64,000 nucleotides of DNA from an uncultured Christensenella sp. (lineage in GTDB: Bacteria > Bacillota > Clostridia > Christensenellales > CAG-917), in assembly GCA_910577815.1 (NCBI GenBank), contig CAJTNO010000002.1:186001-250000 (forward strand). Direction: 5' to 3'. Position 1 is the first letter of the stretch, and every line of letters starts with the position of its first letter. Under the pieces are notes generated by a model, which saw only the letters and a list, made by a program, of their open reading frames with translations, ran no database searches and was not told the origin of the DNA. Positions 37,009 to 45,447 of this stretch are shown piece after piece. A program made the translations under genes and the position numbers.

Positions 37009-37908
37009 ATGCTACAGACCGCGCCCAACATTCCCGATTCAATTCAGAGACGCTATCTTCCGATAAAGCGCAACCGCATATGGGAGATAGATTTCATACG
37101 CGGAATTTGCGTGATTTTAATGATACTCGACCATCTTTCTATGCTTATAGCAAACTATTTTGCACCGTCCTGGTACGGCTCTGCTTTTTATTTAGGAAAG
37201 GCGGGCGACGCATTTTCTCTGTTTTGTCGGGAATGGCTCAACAGCGACGCGCGACCGATAATTCACAACGTCGTTCTGCTGTTCTTTTTCGGAGTATCGG
37301 GCATATCCTGTACCTTCTCGCGCTCCAACTTCCGCCGCGGCGGTCAGCTTGCCATACTCGCGGGCATATATTCGTTTTGCAGTCTGTTTGCCGAAAAGGT
37401 TATGGGTATACACGGTGTAACAACCGTTTTCGGAGTTCTTAACTTTTTAGCGGCAAGTATGCTTCTGTACGCGCTTATCGAGTGGGCTTGCAAGCGCGAT
37501 TCCAACCACATCTCCATTGTGGCAACAGGGCTTATCGGCATTACTCTTATACTGTATTTCTGCTATACTCCGCCAGCGGACACCCCTATGTTTTTCGCAA
37601 CGATATTTCCGCCCGTGGACGCCTACGGAAATAAGTCATTATTTTACACGCAATCAATATTCTCTCCGGGCGATTTGTTTACGATGATACCCTATACGGC
37701 GTATTACTTTTTAGGAGTACTGCTCGCGCCGCTTTTGTACGGAAAGCGCAAATCGCTCCTGCCCGCCCTTGACGGTAAATGGAATAAGCCCGTTTGCTTT
37801 ACAGGCAGACACGCGCTTTGGGTGTATATATTGCATCTCGTGGCAATGGCGGGGATTTTAGCCTTGATTTCGGGCTTGTTTATCACTCCGGGAAATTTCG
37901 GATTTTAA
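37009..37908 (+). CDS. HGSNAT-like (DUF1624) integral membrane acyltransferase
   Basis: A 299-residue polytopic membrane protein. The N-terminal IWEIDFIRGICVILMILDH (Asp28, Arg31, Asp41-His42) is the signature of the heparan-alpha-glucosaminide N-acetyltransferase catalytic/DUF1624 family. The C-terminal GRHALWVYILHLV matches the closing G-x-x-(S/A)-L-x-x-Y-x-x-H segment of these transmembrane acyltransferases. Members pass acyl groups across the membrane to sugars or envelope polymers; the substrate here is unknown. About seven hydrophobic segments are visible. In-frame TAA at 36988-36990 limits the 5' end, no other ATG precedes the conserved motif, and no ribosome site is visible. Together with the promoter ending at 37001 this suggests a leaderless transcript. 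Confidence 0.82.
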   Translation: MLQTAPNIPDSIQRRYLPIKRNRIWEIDFIRGICVILMILDHLSMLIANYFAPSWYGSAFYLGKAGDAFSLFCREWLNSDARPIIHNVVLLFFFGVSGISCTFSRSNFRRGGQLAILAGIYSFCSLFAEKVMGIHGVTTVFGVLNFLAASMLLYALIEWACKRDSNHISIVATGLIGITLILYFCYTPPADTPMFFATIFPPVDAYGNKSLFYTQSIFSPGDLFTMIPYTAYYFLGVLLAPLLYGKRKSLLPALDGKWNKPVCFTGRHALWVYILHLVAMAGILALISGLFITPGNFGF

Positions 37909-38034
37909 AAAGCCGCAAACCTAAGTTTTACGGCATCTAATTAGGTATTTTGTAATATTTTATATTTAACAAATCTCTTGTAGCAAGAACTAAAATTTTG
38001 TATTTTAATGCGTTAGATACACTAAAACACTATC

Positions 38035-38595
38035 TTACGACAGCTTAAGCTTTATGCTCTTTGTTTCGTTTTCACGCCTTACGGCGGCAACCTGCTTCAT
38101 TATTCGCCTTGTCAGCTTGTCCGCTCCGCGCACGCCTTTAATCTTATACGGCTTTTCCGCGTCGGATACAACCTGTAGCGTACCCGTTCCCAAAATTCTC
38201 TGAATTAAGCTGTGGCTGGTTTCAATAATTATAATCTCTCTTATGGGGATTGTGGTGTTTCTCACCGACAGTATACCCGTGCGGAAAACCACCTGCGTTT
38301 CAGTCACCACAAGCTCCTTCGAATACAGCGACAGCGCCTGTACAAACAGACTTATAAGCACAACGATACCCGCGCCGAGGAGCGCAAATTTCATCACCCT
38401 GTCCGTAAGAAATACGGCAGTACCTTCGCCTTTGGTAAAAATATGCTCAATCTGTTCGTTGAAAACCCACACAACGGCGATAATGCCGCCGAGCAGAACC
38501 GCAAGCAACACGCTTCTGAGATATACCGTCGCGGAAAACTTCGCCTTTGCGATTATTCGCTCCGCCTTGGAATATTTTCTTTCAAGAGTTTTCAT
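38035..38595 (-). CDS. Membrane protein with bacterial PH (bPH_2/YdbS-type) domain
   Basis: A 186-residue protein. Two hydrophobic segments (about residues 28-48 and 68-92) are followed by a PH-like domain whose signature strand is YSKELVVTETQVVFRTGILSVRNTTIPIREI, with IQRILGTGTLQVVSDA downstream. This matches the YdbS/bPH_2 family of membrane-anchored PH domains, whose molecular role is poorly known. The start is 6 bases downstream of the stop of the GH127-like gene, so the two form an operon. A basic C-terminus (RRENETKSIKLKLS) faces the cytoplasm if the two segments form a hairpin. Confidence 0.8.
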   Translation of the reverse strand: MKTLERKYSKAERIIAKAKFSATVYLRSVLLAVLLGGIIAVVWVFNEQIEHIFTKGEGTAVFLTDRVMKFALLGAGIVVLISLFVQALSLYSKELVVTETQVVFRTGILSVRNTTIPIREIIIIETSHSLIQRILGTGTLQVVSDAEKPYKIKGVRGADKLTRRIMKQVAAVRRENETKSIKLKLS

Positions 38596-38601
38596 ATCCT
38601 A

Positions 38602-40551
38602 TCACCTCAGACACTTGGGAAACTCGGCAATTCGCAGCAGCGAACAGCCGAAAGGAACAAACACCCTTTCGAGCGCCTCCTCCGAATACACGGGACGGGA
38701 CGGAATTTCCGTAAAGCCGTTTACGTCGTAATCCCAGTTTATCACGTTTTTGGAGCGTACTCTAAGCTCAAAAGGCGGCTTTTCGCCCGAAAACGGAACC
38801 GACGTCATATCGTGTACTACGGTAATTTCATCCTCGTACAGCTCGCGCATACCGCCTCTCAGACGCCTTGCAAGCAAGGGCGCGATATTCCATTTCTTTG
38901 CAAAGTTCAAGCAAAGCGTACGTCTGTCCTTTATATCCTGCTTAATTTCGTGCGGAACCTTAAGCGACATAAGCAGATTGCCCTTAAACAGACTGTAGGT
39001 GCCGTCCGCATTCTCCTCCACCGTCAGCGGAATGTTCATCTTAAGCATAAACGTACTGCCCGTGCGCAAAACGCATTTTACCGAAATTTCCGTACTGCCC
39101 GTAGCCACCACCTGTCCGCCGGAAATCAGCTGCATAGTGACGTTTTTAGGCACGCGGAAGTTTATTTTAACCTCCGGCTCGCCGTTTGCGTGCTCCACCT
39201 TAAACACAACCGTATTTCTGAACGGGTAGCCCGTACGCTCGCTTATAGTCATTTTTATTCCGCCCACCGTTACGTCCATATCGCAGGGCGTATAGGTAAG
39301 AAAATTAAGCTCGTTATCCTTAACCATACAGGCGGCTTGCATATACAGCGGATAGGCGCTGAGCACCGACACCGCGCCGCGCGAAAGCTTGCGGGTGTAA
39401 AACGCGTTAGAGAAGTCAATCTCGCTGTGCGACATATTTCTGTTTTCCGACGCCTCAATCTGATTTACCAGCAGCAAATCCTGCACCGCGCCGCAATCCT
39501 CGAAGCACGCGCCCGAAATCACGTTAAACGCTATACGCTCCAGCAAATCCGCAAGATGATAGTCCGCAGTTTCCTTTATGACCTCCACAAGCGATTCAAT
39601 CATCTCCACGGAAGCCTGAACATCTATTCCTCTCACGGGACTCGAGCCCGCAAGGTGACAATCGGACGTAAACATTCCCGCCGCCGTGCCGTGGTTGCGC
39701 ATAAGCGCGTCCACCATTTTGACGGACAAATCCCTTAGCGTATCGTCGCCCACAAATCTGCCGTACATAGCGGGATACTTTACAGCCTTTGCAATATTCA
39801 CGCCGTCGGTTTCGACAATCTTAATCTGTTTCTTCCAAAGCTTCTCCACAAGCTCGGGAGTAAGCGGCTTGACCTTTGGAGGAAGCTCGGGCCTCTCGTA
39901 AACGGCAACCGTTTTCTGCATCCGCTTAATCGCCTTCATAGATATATATCTATGAGTCGGGCGTTTATAGGTAAATTTATCCGCCAGTCTGAACCAGTCG
40001 TTGGAGCTGTCGCGAAGCTTTTCGCCCAAATCCTGCAACCATTCGAGGTCGGTTTCGCGATAAAGCGCCTCGAGCGCAGGAATTTCCTCAAGCAGTCTTG
40101 CCCTCGAGTCGTACCAGCAAGGCATAACGTCGTAGGTGTTGAACTGATTTTTAAAGTATTTTTTCAAAAACGCAAGCGCGCGGTCTGAACCCGTATACTC
40201 GTAATAGCTCAGAACAGCCTTTATCGCCTCTATCTTGGGAGTTTGCGTACGCACGTCCTTAGGACCTATATCCCCGCCCTCGTTCGCGCTGTTGAATATA
40301 GGCTGAAAAAAGCCCGTCATCCTCTCCTTCAGATTTTTATCGTCCAGCGCGGCGGCAAGCAGAGTGAGTCCTCTCGCGTATCTCGGCAGGCTCTCGCCCT
40401 GAGTCCACTCTCCGTTTTTGATAAGTCCCTGCAACGCGCCCAGCTTTTTTTGCAGGTCGCACATATGCAGCATTTCGTCCTTGAGCCAGCCTGTCGGACG
40501 AATAGCTCCAAGCGGAAGCTTTTTAAGGTTTTTATCAACAGATTTCGCCAA
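38602..40551 (-). CDS. GH127-like (DUF1680) protein, probably catalytically divergent
   Basis: A 649-residue protein with the all-alpha toroid plus beta-sandwich layout of beta-L-arabinofuranosidase (GH127/DUF1680) proteins: SLPRYARGLTLLAAAL, GDIGPKDVRTQTPKIEAI, then SDCHLAGSSPVRGIDVQASVEM, LADLLERIAFNV and LLLVNQ, which align with family segments. Family enzymes use a zinc-bound cysteine with a Glu-x-Cys and a downstream Cys-Cys pair. Here the expected ELC-type site reads DVQ and no CC pair follows, so classical activity is doubtful. No signal peptide is visible, so it is probably cytoplasmic. It uses a TTG start at 40551 preceded by AAGAGG at suitable spacing. It is first in a two-gene unit with the PH-domain protein. 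Confidence 0.75.
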   Translation of the reverse strand: MAKSVDKNLKKLPLGAIRPTGWLKDEMLHMCDLQKKLGALQGLIKNGEWTQGESLPRYARGLTLLAAALDDKNLKERMTGFFQPIFNSANEGGDIGPKDVRTQTPKIEAIKAVLSYYEYTGSDRALAFLKKYFKNQFNTYDVMPCWYDSRARLLEEIPALEALYRETDLEWLQDLGEKLRDSSNDWFRLADKFTYKRPTHRYISMKAIKRMQKTVAVYERPELPPKVKPLTPELVEKLWKKQIKIVETDGVNIAKAVKYPAMYGRFVGDDTLRDLSVKMVDALMRNHGTAAGMFTSDCHLAGSSPVRGIDVQASVEMIESLVEVIKETADYHLADLLERIAFNVISGACFEDCGAVQDLLLVNQIEASENRNMSHSEIDFSNAFYTRKLSRGAVSVLSAYPLYMQAACMVKDNELNFLTYTPCDMDVTVGGIKMTISERTGYPFRNTVVFKVEHANGEPEVKINFRVPKNVTMQLISGGQVVATGSTEISVKCVLRTGSTFMLKMNIPLTVEENADGTYSLFKGNLLMSLKVPHEIKQDIKDRRTLCLNFAKKWNIAPLLARRLRGGMRELYEDEITVVHDMTSVPFSGEKPPFELRVRSKNVINWDYDVNGFTEIPSRPVYSEEALERVFVPFGCSLLRIAEFPKCLR

Positions 40552-40615
40552 ATTTACGCCTCTTGCACTTAGTATTAAGCAAAAGCATACCTTTTACGCT
40601 CAGCTATAATATAAT

Positions 40616-40644
40616 AATTTAGCATATTTAAACGATAAAAGCAA
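40616..40644 (-). promoter_or_regulatory. Candidate promoter of the GH127-like/PH operon
   Basis: Minus-strand TTGCTT (40644-40639), 17 bases, TAAATT (40621-40616). Two mismatches to consensus in each box. Confidence 0.45.
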
Positions 40645-40704
40645 GCACCTTTAAAGCGTTTGGCTCGCAGCTCGCGCTTAACGCAGTCCGTCCGCCGACT
40701 GTCA

Positions 40705-40793
40705 TAAGCCGATTGATATACCTGCGCTTGCTCTTGTTCAAGCTCAACCGACACGCCGCTCGCGCTCGGTTCATATAAATGATAATCGGCTTA
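40705..40793. repeat. 10-bp inverted repeat enclosing smaller dyads
   Basis: TAAGCCGATT (40705-40714) pairs with AATCGGCTTA (40784-40793). Inside lie AACCGA...TCGGTT (about 40746-40772) and CTTG...CAAG dyads, and just upstream AAGCG...CGCTT. The whole could fold as a closed multi-hairpin structure of about 90 bases. Confidence 0.55.
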
Positions 40794-40886
40794 AGCTTGC
40801 AAAAACGGGGTTTAACCGAGCATTTTGTTGATGACAACCGCCAAAAATGGTGATATGATAGTAAAAATAAATTTTGAGAGGCTTAT

Positions 40887-42113
40887 ATGAAATACGTGCT
40901 TGTACTGCTTGACGGAATGGCGGATTACAAACTTGACGAGCTCGGCGGCAAAACGCCCGTGCAGGCGGCAGACACCCCCGCAATGGACGTTATTGCAAGC
41001 AGGTCCGAGATAGGACGCGTGCGCACCGTACCCGACGGCTACAAGCCGGGGAGCGACGTCGCAAACCTCGGAGTACTCGGATACGACGTCCGCAGATGCT
41101 ACACGGGCAGAAGTCCGCTTGAAGCGCTTGCGATGGGTATAGAGATGAGGGATGACGACCTTGCCCTGCGCGCAAACCTTGTAACCCTCTCGGGCGACGG
41201 AGATTTTGAGGATAAGCTGATGAAAGACTACAGTGCGGGAGAGATAAGCACCGAGGAAGCGTGCGTGCTTATCAACGACCTTCGCGACTATCTACGCAAA
41301 GAAAATCTTATGAACGGAGCGGAGCTCTACGCAGGCACAAGCTACCGTCACTGTATGCTTATACACGGCGCCGAGCCAAACGAAACGCTCACGCCTCCGC
41401 ACGACATAACGGGAAAGTGCATAGGCGAGCATTTGCCTAAAGGCGGACTTTCCGACCTTATGAATGAGATAATAAAAGCCTCTCACGCCTTTTTAAGCGA
41501 GCATCCTATAAACAAAGCGCGCATATCGGAGGGCAAAAATCCCGCCAATTCGCTGTGGCTGTGGGGAGAAGGCACAAAGCCCGCAATAGACAGCTTTGAA
41601 AGAAAATACGGCAAAAGCGGAGCTATGATAAGCGCGGTAGACCTTTTAAGAGGCATAGCAATGGGCGGAGGAATGAAGGTCGTAGAGGTAGCGGGCGCAA
41701 CGGGAACGATAAACACAAACTTCGACGGCAAGGCGGAGGCGGCAATCCGCGAACTTGAAAGCGGAACGGATTTTTGTATGGTGCATCTGGAGGCAACCGA
41801 CGAATGCGGGCATCAGGGCAACGTATCGGATAAGGTTCGCGCAATCGAGCTGATAGACCAAAAGGTAATCGCACGTCTGTATTCGCATTTTACGGAAGCT
41901 AAAACGCCGTTTTCTATGCTGATAATGCCCGACCACTACACTCCACTCTCCACGCGCACGCATTCTTCCGAGCCTGTGCCATATATGCTGTACACGTCGG
42001 TAAAGCCGCTTGGCTGCAACGCGGAATTCAGCGAGGACGTCGCCGCTCGGTCCGGAATATTATTTGAAAAGCCTTGGGAGTTGACCGAAAGATTTTTCAG
42101 CTTAAACGACTAA
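40887..42113 (+). CDS. apgM: 2,3-bisphosphoglycerate-independent phosphoglycerate mutase, archaeal (ApgM) type
   Basis: A 408-residue alkaline-phosphatase-fold enzyme. It starts MKYVLVLLDGMADYKLDELG with metal-binding Asp9; GSDVANLGVLGYD carries the nucleophilic Ser; and MPDHYTPLSTRTHSSEPVPY near the C-terminus carries metal-binding Asp and His residues. This is the ApgM family, interconverting 3- and 2-phosphoglycerate in glycolysis. A close bacterial subfamily has been proposed to be an alternative homoserine kinase; this cannot be excluded, and no threonine-pathway gene lies nearby to decide. The ribosome site is GAGAGG. The gene stands alone and ends in a strong terminator at 42149-42173. 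Confidence 0.85.
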   Translation: MKYVLVLLDGMADYKLDELGGKTPVQAADTPAMDVIASRSEIGRVRTVPDGYKPGSDVANLGVLGYDVRRCYTGRSPLEALAMGIEMRDDDLALRANLVTLSGDGDFEDKLMKDYSAGEISTEEACVLINDLRDYLRKENLMNGAELYAGTSYRHCMLIHGAEPNETLTPPHDITGKCIGEHLPKGGLSDLMNEIIKASHAFLSEHPINKARISEGKNPANSLWLWGEGTKPAIDSFERKYGKSGAMISAVDLLRGIAMGGGMKVVEVAGATGTINTNFDGKAEAAIRELESGTDFCMVHLEATDECGHQGNVSDKVRAIELIDQKVIARLYSHFTEAKTPFSMLIMPDHYTPLSTRTHSSEPVPYMLYTSVKPLGCNAEFSEDVAARSGILFEKPWELTERFFSLND

Positions 42114-42148
42114 TCACGCTTTAAAATTATATATATTTTTACTTAAGC

Positions 42149-42173
42149 AAAACCGCGCTCACGGCGCGGTTTT
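42149..42173. terminator. Terminator after apgM
   Basis: A 10-bp stem AAAACCGCGC/GCGCGGTTTT with a 5-base loop, T4 following on both strands; it also serves the convergent gene ending at 42275. Confidence 0.85.
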
Positions 42174-42274
42174 ATTTATCGTTTAAACCTAAAGTAAAAA
42201 CCTAATTTTACATAAATCATATTTTATCTTATCGTTATTGCTATTTAAAATGCCGATTAAGCAAATTAAATCCG

Positions 42275-43051
42275 TTAATTATCTTTGTATTTATTTTCCT
42301 TCAGCTTATATAAAACGCTCTTCTTTTTCTTTTTTCCGTCCACGAATTTTACAAACTCCACCTTGAATTTTTTTGCAATGCGAACGCGCAGGAATTTTAT
42401 AATAAGCTGCGCCACGCCAAGTCCCAGCTGTACGGCGGCTATAACGAAAGTGAGTATGAACACAATAAACTTTGCAATTACGTCAAAGCCCTCAAAGCTC
42501 ATTCCGACCATAGAAACGGCGGCTATGGACAGCAATATTATATTTGCCGCCGCCTTAAATATTTTCAAGGTCTTTTTATAGGTTTTTACTCTCTTTGTGC
42601 CGCCCTTTACATCCTTGAAGGTCATAACGACAAGCACAATGAACACGCATACATACACCGCAAGTATGCTGACAAGCACAATCGAAGCCGTATCCGCAAC
42701 CCAGCCCTTGGCGATAAACAGACAGGTGCTTGCGATTGCGTAAACTGTGGAAAGCAAGGTCCACACCGCGCTCAGTTTGTTTATTACAGTAGCCTTTTTC
42801 TGCCGTTTTTCTATCTCCCTCTTAACGCCCTCGGAAACGGCAAGCTGCTCCTCCGACGGCTTAAGAGTCTCCGCTACAGCCTCGGCGGATTGCTCCTTAA
42901 CGGACGCAACGGGAGAAGCAGGCGCTACGGATGATTGCGGACATTTCTGCTCGGCAATACCGTCGCCTGCGCTTTTAACCGTTTTAGCCGCGTCGATACG
43001 CCCGATTTCGCTTGCGCTGCGCGGTTTGAAGGTGGGTTGCTTTCTTCTCAT
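42275..43051 (-). CDS. Uncharacterised membrane protein with disordered N-terminal region
   Basis: A 258-residue protein I do not recognise. Residues 1-75 are hydrophilic and low-complexity (Ala, Ser, Glu, Lys). A basic segment (KREIEKRQKKATVINK, about 76-91) precedes four hydrophobic segments at about 94-112, 119-142, 162-186 and 190-214. The C-terminus is strongly basic (GKKKKKSVLYKLKENKYKDN). The layout (disordered front, basic stop, several membrane segments) resembles the two membrane proteins at 57.6-59.3 kb, though no sequence identity is obvious. No ribosome site is visible, and a terminator stem (43065-43089) ends only 13 bases before the ATG. No alternative start exists downstream of it before the membrane region. 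Confidence 0.7.
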   Translation of the reverse strand: MRRKQPTFKPRSASEIGRIDAAKTVKSAGDGIAEQKCPQSSVAPASPVASVKEQSAEAVAETLKPSEEQLAVSEGVKREIEKRQKKATVINKLSAVWTLLSTVYAIASTCLFIAKGWVADTASIVLVSILAVYVCVFIVLVVMTFKDVKGGTKRVKTYKKTLKIFKAAANIILLSIAAVSMVGMSFEGFDVIAKFIVFILTFVIAAVQLGLGVAQLIIKFLRVRIAKKFKVEFVKFVDGKKKKKSVLYKLKENKYKDN

Positions 43052-43064
43052 ACTAAAAGTTTAA

Positions 43065-43089
43065 AAGACGCCCTCAAAGAGGGCGTCTT
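43065..43089 (-). terminator. Terminator after the esterase gene
   Basis: A perfect 11-bp stem AAGACGCCCTC/GAGGGCGTCTT with a 3-base loop, followed on the minus strand by TT after the stem's own TT. It lies between the esterase stop (43105) and the next minus-strand ATG (43051). Confidence 0.85.
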
Positions 43090-43104
43090 ATATCTTCGAT
43101 AACG

Positions 43105-44019
43105 TTAAATCTCCTTGTTGGCTACACGTCTAAGGAAGCTTTCCATAAGCTTGACGTTTTCCTTTGCCGCACCCTGATTCCAGTTGAGCGGATAGCAATG
43201 GTTGTCCATAAACTTGGTGGAGTGATGCTCCTCTACGTGTATGCCGAGGTCCTGAAGCTTTTTAACAAGCTTCTGACCCTGTCCCTTGCAGAAGAAATCC
43301 TTTTCCGCATATGTTATAAATGATATCGGGAAATTCTCGTCCACGTACGCAAACGGCGCCAGCACGTCGAGATACTCATAGCTCTCGAGGTCCTTTACGT
43401 GTATGCCGCTGAAGTCAAACAACACCTTGTCGGTAAGATTGAGCGGCATTTTCTGTCCCAAAGCCTCTTGTACGTCGTAGATACCGCAATCGAGCAATGC
43501 GGTGCGGAATTTGAGCTCGGTGCTTACGCCGAAACGCTCCTGAAGGCTCTTGTTGGTTGCGATACAGGCAAGCATAGCGGAATAATATCCGCCCGCGCTG
43601 TCGCCGGATACGCACATATTGTCAAGGTCGAGGTTATATTTCTCGGCATTTTCGCCGACCCAGTTCAACGCCTTAACAAGCTGCTGCAAACCCAAAGGAA
43701 ATTTATACTGAGGAGCTAACGCGTAGTTTACGTTTACTACGAAAAAGCCCTTTTCCGCTATCCATCTTGCAAGACCTCTCCTGCGATACTTGTCGCCCGC
43801 AACAAAGCCGCCGCCGTGAATAAGGAACATTACGGGATATTTCTCTCCCTCGGGACGCGTCACGTGATATGTATCGAGCTTTTCGCTCTCGCTCTCGCCG
43901 TAAGGAATATCCTTTTCCTCGTTAAAATCTATGCCCTTGAATTTGAGCATTCTTTTTTTGTTTTGTCCGCCGTCGAACAGCTTGTCGATAGCGACGAACA
44001 AGAACTCTGCAAAAGTCAT
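43105..44019 (-). CDS. Alpha/beta hydrolase, hormone-sensitive-lipase family esterase
   Basis: A 304-residue esterase-like hydrolase. The oxyanion-hole motif HGGG is at residues 68-71, the nucleophile motif GDSAGG has Ser141, and Asp241 (YAEKDFF) and His274 (MDNHCYP) complete a plausible catalytic triad; this is the HSL/abhydrolase_3 family, which hydrolyses short-chain esters. There is no signal peptide, so it acts in the cytoplasm. The substrate is unknown; deacetylation of sugars or xenobiotics is typical of relatives. It is a single-gene unit: promoter TTGCAA-N17-TAAAAT (44090-44062), AGGAGG ribosome site and terminator at 43065-43089. Confidence 0.85.
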   Translation of the reverse strand: MTFAEFLFVAIDKLFDGGQNKKRMLKFKGIDFNEEKDIPYGESESEKLDTYHVTRPEGEKYPVMFLIHGGGFVAGDKYRRRGLARWIAEKGFFVVNVNYALAPQYKFPLGLQQLVKALNWVGENAEKYNLDLDNMCVSGDSAGGYYSAMLACIATNKSLQERFGVSTELKFRTALLDCGIYDVQEALGQKMPLNLTDKVLFDFSGIHVKDLESYEYLDVLAPFAYVDENFPISFITYAEKDFFCKGQGQKLVKKLQDLGIHVEEHHSTKFMDNHCYPLNWNQGAAKENVKLMESFLRRVANKEI

Positions 44020-44061
44020 AATTTCCCTCCTATATACAACAAATGTATATTTACTTTATCA

Positions 44062-44090
44062 ATTTTAGCACAGTAAGCCCGCGCTTGCAA
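44062..44090 (-). promoter_or_regulatory. Sigma-A-type promoter of the esterase gene
   Basis: Minus-strand TTGCAA (44090-44085), 17 bases, TAAAAT (44067-44062), about 45 bases upstream of the ATG. Confidence 0.65.
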
Positions 44091-44150
44091 TACATTTTAT
44101 AATTTTAAAAGCTTGTGCGCGACAAAAACTCCTTATATATCGTGCAACGC

Positions 44151-45443
44151 TTAAACCTCGAGCGCGTTGAATTCGGCGAGGTTTTTCTCCATAAGGTCAA
44201 AATATCTCTCGACCGTCTCAACGTCCCTGTCATTGCCTCTCATAGACGTGGAGAAGGTCATTTTACCGAGCAGAGTAGTAACCGACATAAGGAAATACGG
44301 CTTATACTTGGTCGCTCCCGATACAAAGCCGCCCGTAAGAACGGTGCCGTCAAACGCCAGCTTGTCGTCGCCGAGCATTCCGATATTGCTGACCGCAAGC
44401 AGCGGATTGTCGTATCCGAGCTTTATGGCAAATTCCGCGAGGTCCTGCGGGAAAATGGTATACGCCAGCTTTAGGAGAGGCAGGGAGTAAAGCCCCATAA
44501 ACTTATCGCGCTTGTGCGCGCGCATTGCGCTAAGAACGTTTACAACGGTATCGCGCACGTCCGCTCCCTTTTCGAGAGTACGGCAGGCAAGCCAGGCGGT
44601 GTGATTGGTAATTCCGCCCTGCGCGCCGCCCTCTATTATATGACGTCTTAAATCTATAGCGCAGGACACGGTAAGAGGGCTCTTTTCATCGTGACCGCAA
44701 AGCTCGTACAACGTGCGCACGGCAAGCGCCATAACCGCGTCGTTTACCGTTATTCCGAGCGACTTGGCAACCGCCTTCATTCTGTCGAATCTTTCAGAAT
44801 CTATTTCGCGCCTTGCAATGCGGTTTTTATCCGATTCGGAGGGTTCAGACCACGGAAACGGCACTTTATCCTTGTTTTTGCTTACGTTCTTATATAGCGA
44901 GCGGGCTTTTTTCAAATCTCTGCCGCTAAACTTGGAATACACCTGCTCAAAGCTGCGCGAGCCCGATTTCATATCCAACAAAGAATACTCCCCGCGCTTT
45001 AAATGATTGTAGTTTTCGCAAAGCTTAGCCATAAAATATTTGAAGTCGCCGCCGTCCATACACATATGGTTTACAAGCACAGCAAGCACGCTTTTTTCAC
45101 CCTGCTCGTATACGTATATCTTTATCTGAACATTGCTGTCAAACGGAATGACCTCTGATAAAAACGCGTCAGAATCGCCCTCGGCGTCCTCGCTGTCGTA
45201 AAACTTTACTATATCGTCGGCTGTGTAGCTTTCCTCCTTCCAGTAAGGTTCCGCCGCCGTCGTGTTAAAGCTGCTGTGGAGCACGGGCGCGCGCTCCACC
45301 ATATATACGACCGCGCTCTTTAACAGCGCCGCGTCCAGCTTGCCGTCGTAATACAGCTTAAGATGAACCATCCTGTCATAAAAATTGCGGAACAGAAATT
45401 GCATTCTGTCCCACATTTCGGCTTTTATAATATTTTTTTTCAT
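44151..45443 (-). CDS. Stand-alone condensation/acyltransferase-fold protein (HxxxDG)
   Basis: A 430-residue protein of the CoA-dependent acyltransferase (condensation-domain, alcohol acetyltransferase) superfamily. The active-site motif is NHMCMDGG with His126, Asp130 and Gly131; the usual HH pair reads NH. A second family feature is the region near TVSCAIDLRRHI. It is not part of a modular synthetase: there is no carrier or adenylation domain. Homologues include wax-ester synthases, alcohol acetyltransferases and free-standing condensation proteins, so an acyl transfer to an alcohol or amine is plausible, substrate unknown. I chose the ATG at 45443, four bases after the upstream stop; an upstream ATG at 45497 would overlap that gene by 50 bases. 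Confidence 0.75.
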   Translation of the reverse strand: MKKNIIKAEMWDRMQFLFRNFYDRMVHLKLYYDGKLDAALLKSAVVYMVERAPVLHSSFNTTAAEPYWKEESYTADDIVKFYDSEDAEGDSDAFLSEVIPFDSNVQIKIYVYEQGEKSVLAVLVNHMCMDGGDFKYFMAKLCENYNHLKRGEYSLLDMKSGSRSFEQVYSKFSGRDLKKARSLYKNVSKNKDKVPFPWSEPSESDKNRIARREIDSERFDRMKAVAKSLGITVNDAVMALAVRTLYELCGHDEKSPLTVSCAIDLRRHIIEGGAQGGITNHTAWLACRTLEKGADVRDTVVNVLSAMRAHKRDKFMGLYSLPLLKLAYTIFPQDLAEFAIKLGYDNPLLAVSNIGMLGDDKLAFDGTVLTGGFVSGATKYKPYFLMSVTTLLGKMTFSTSMRGNDRDVETVERYFDLMEKNLAEFNALEV

Positions 45444-45447
45444 TAAA

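Larger units (their letters stand above)
40552..40886. other. Divergent intergenic region with nested inverted repeats
   Basis: A 335-base gene-free stretch between a minus-strand operon and apgM. It holds a plausible minus promoter (40616-40644), a weak plus promoter (TTGATG 40828-40833, 17 bases, TGATAT 40851-40856), and a dyad-rich block at about 40650-40793. No small gene is supported. Confidence 0.65.

Noticed and set aside
37909..38034. A terminator between the HGSNAT-like gene and the convergent PH-domain gene
   Set aside because: Only weak dyads (TCTTG-TAG-CAAGA, GCCG...CGGC) are visible, without a proper T-run.
40705..40793. A tRNA or insertion-sequence end at the 10-bp inverted repeat
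   Set aside because: No tRNA arms or anticodon loop fit, no transposase is present and no target duplication was seen.
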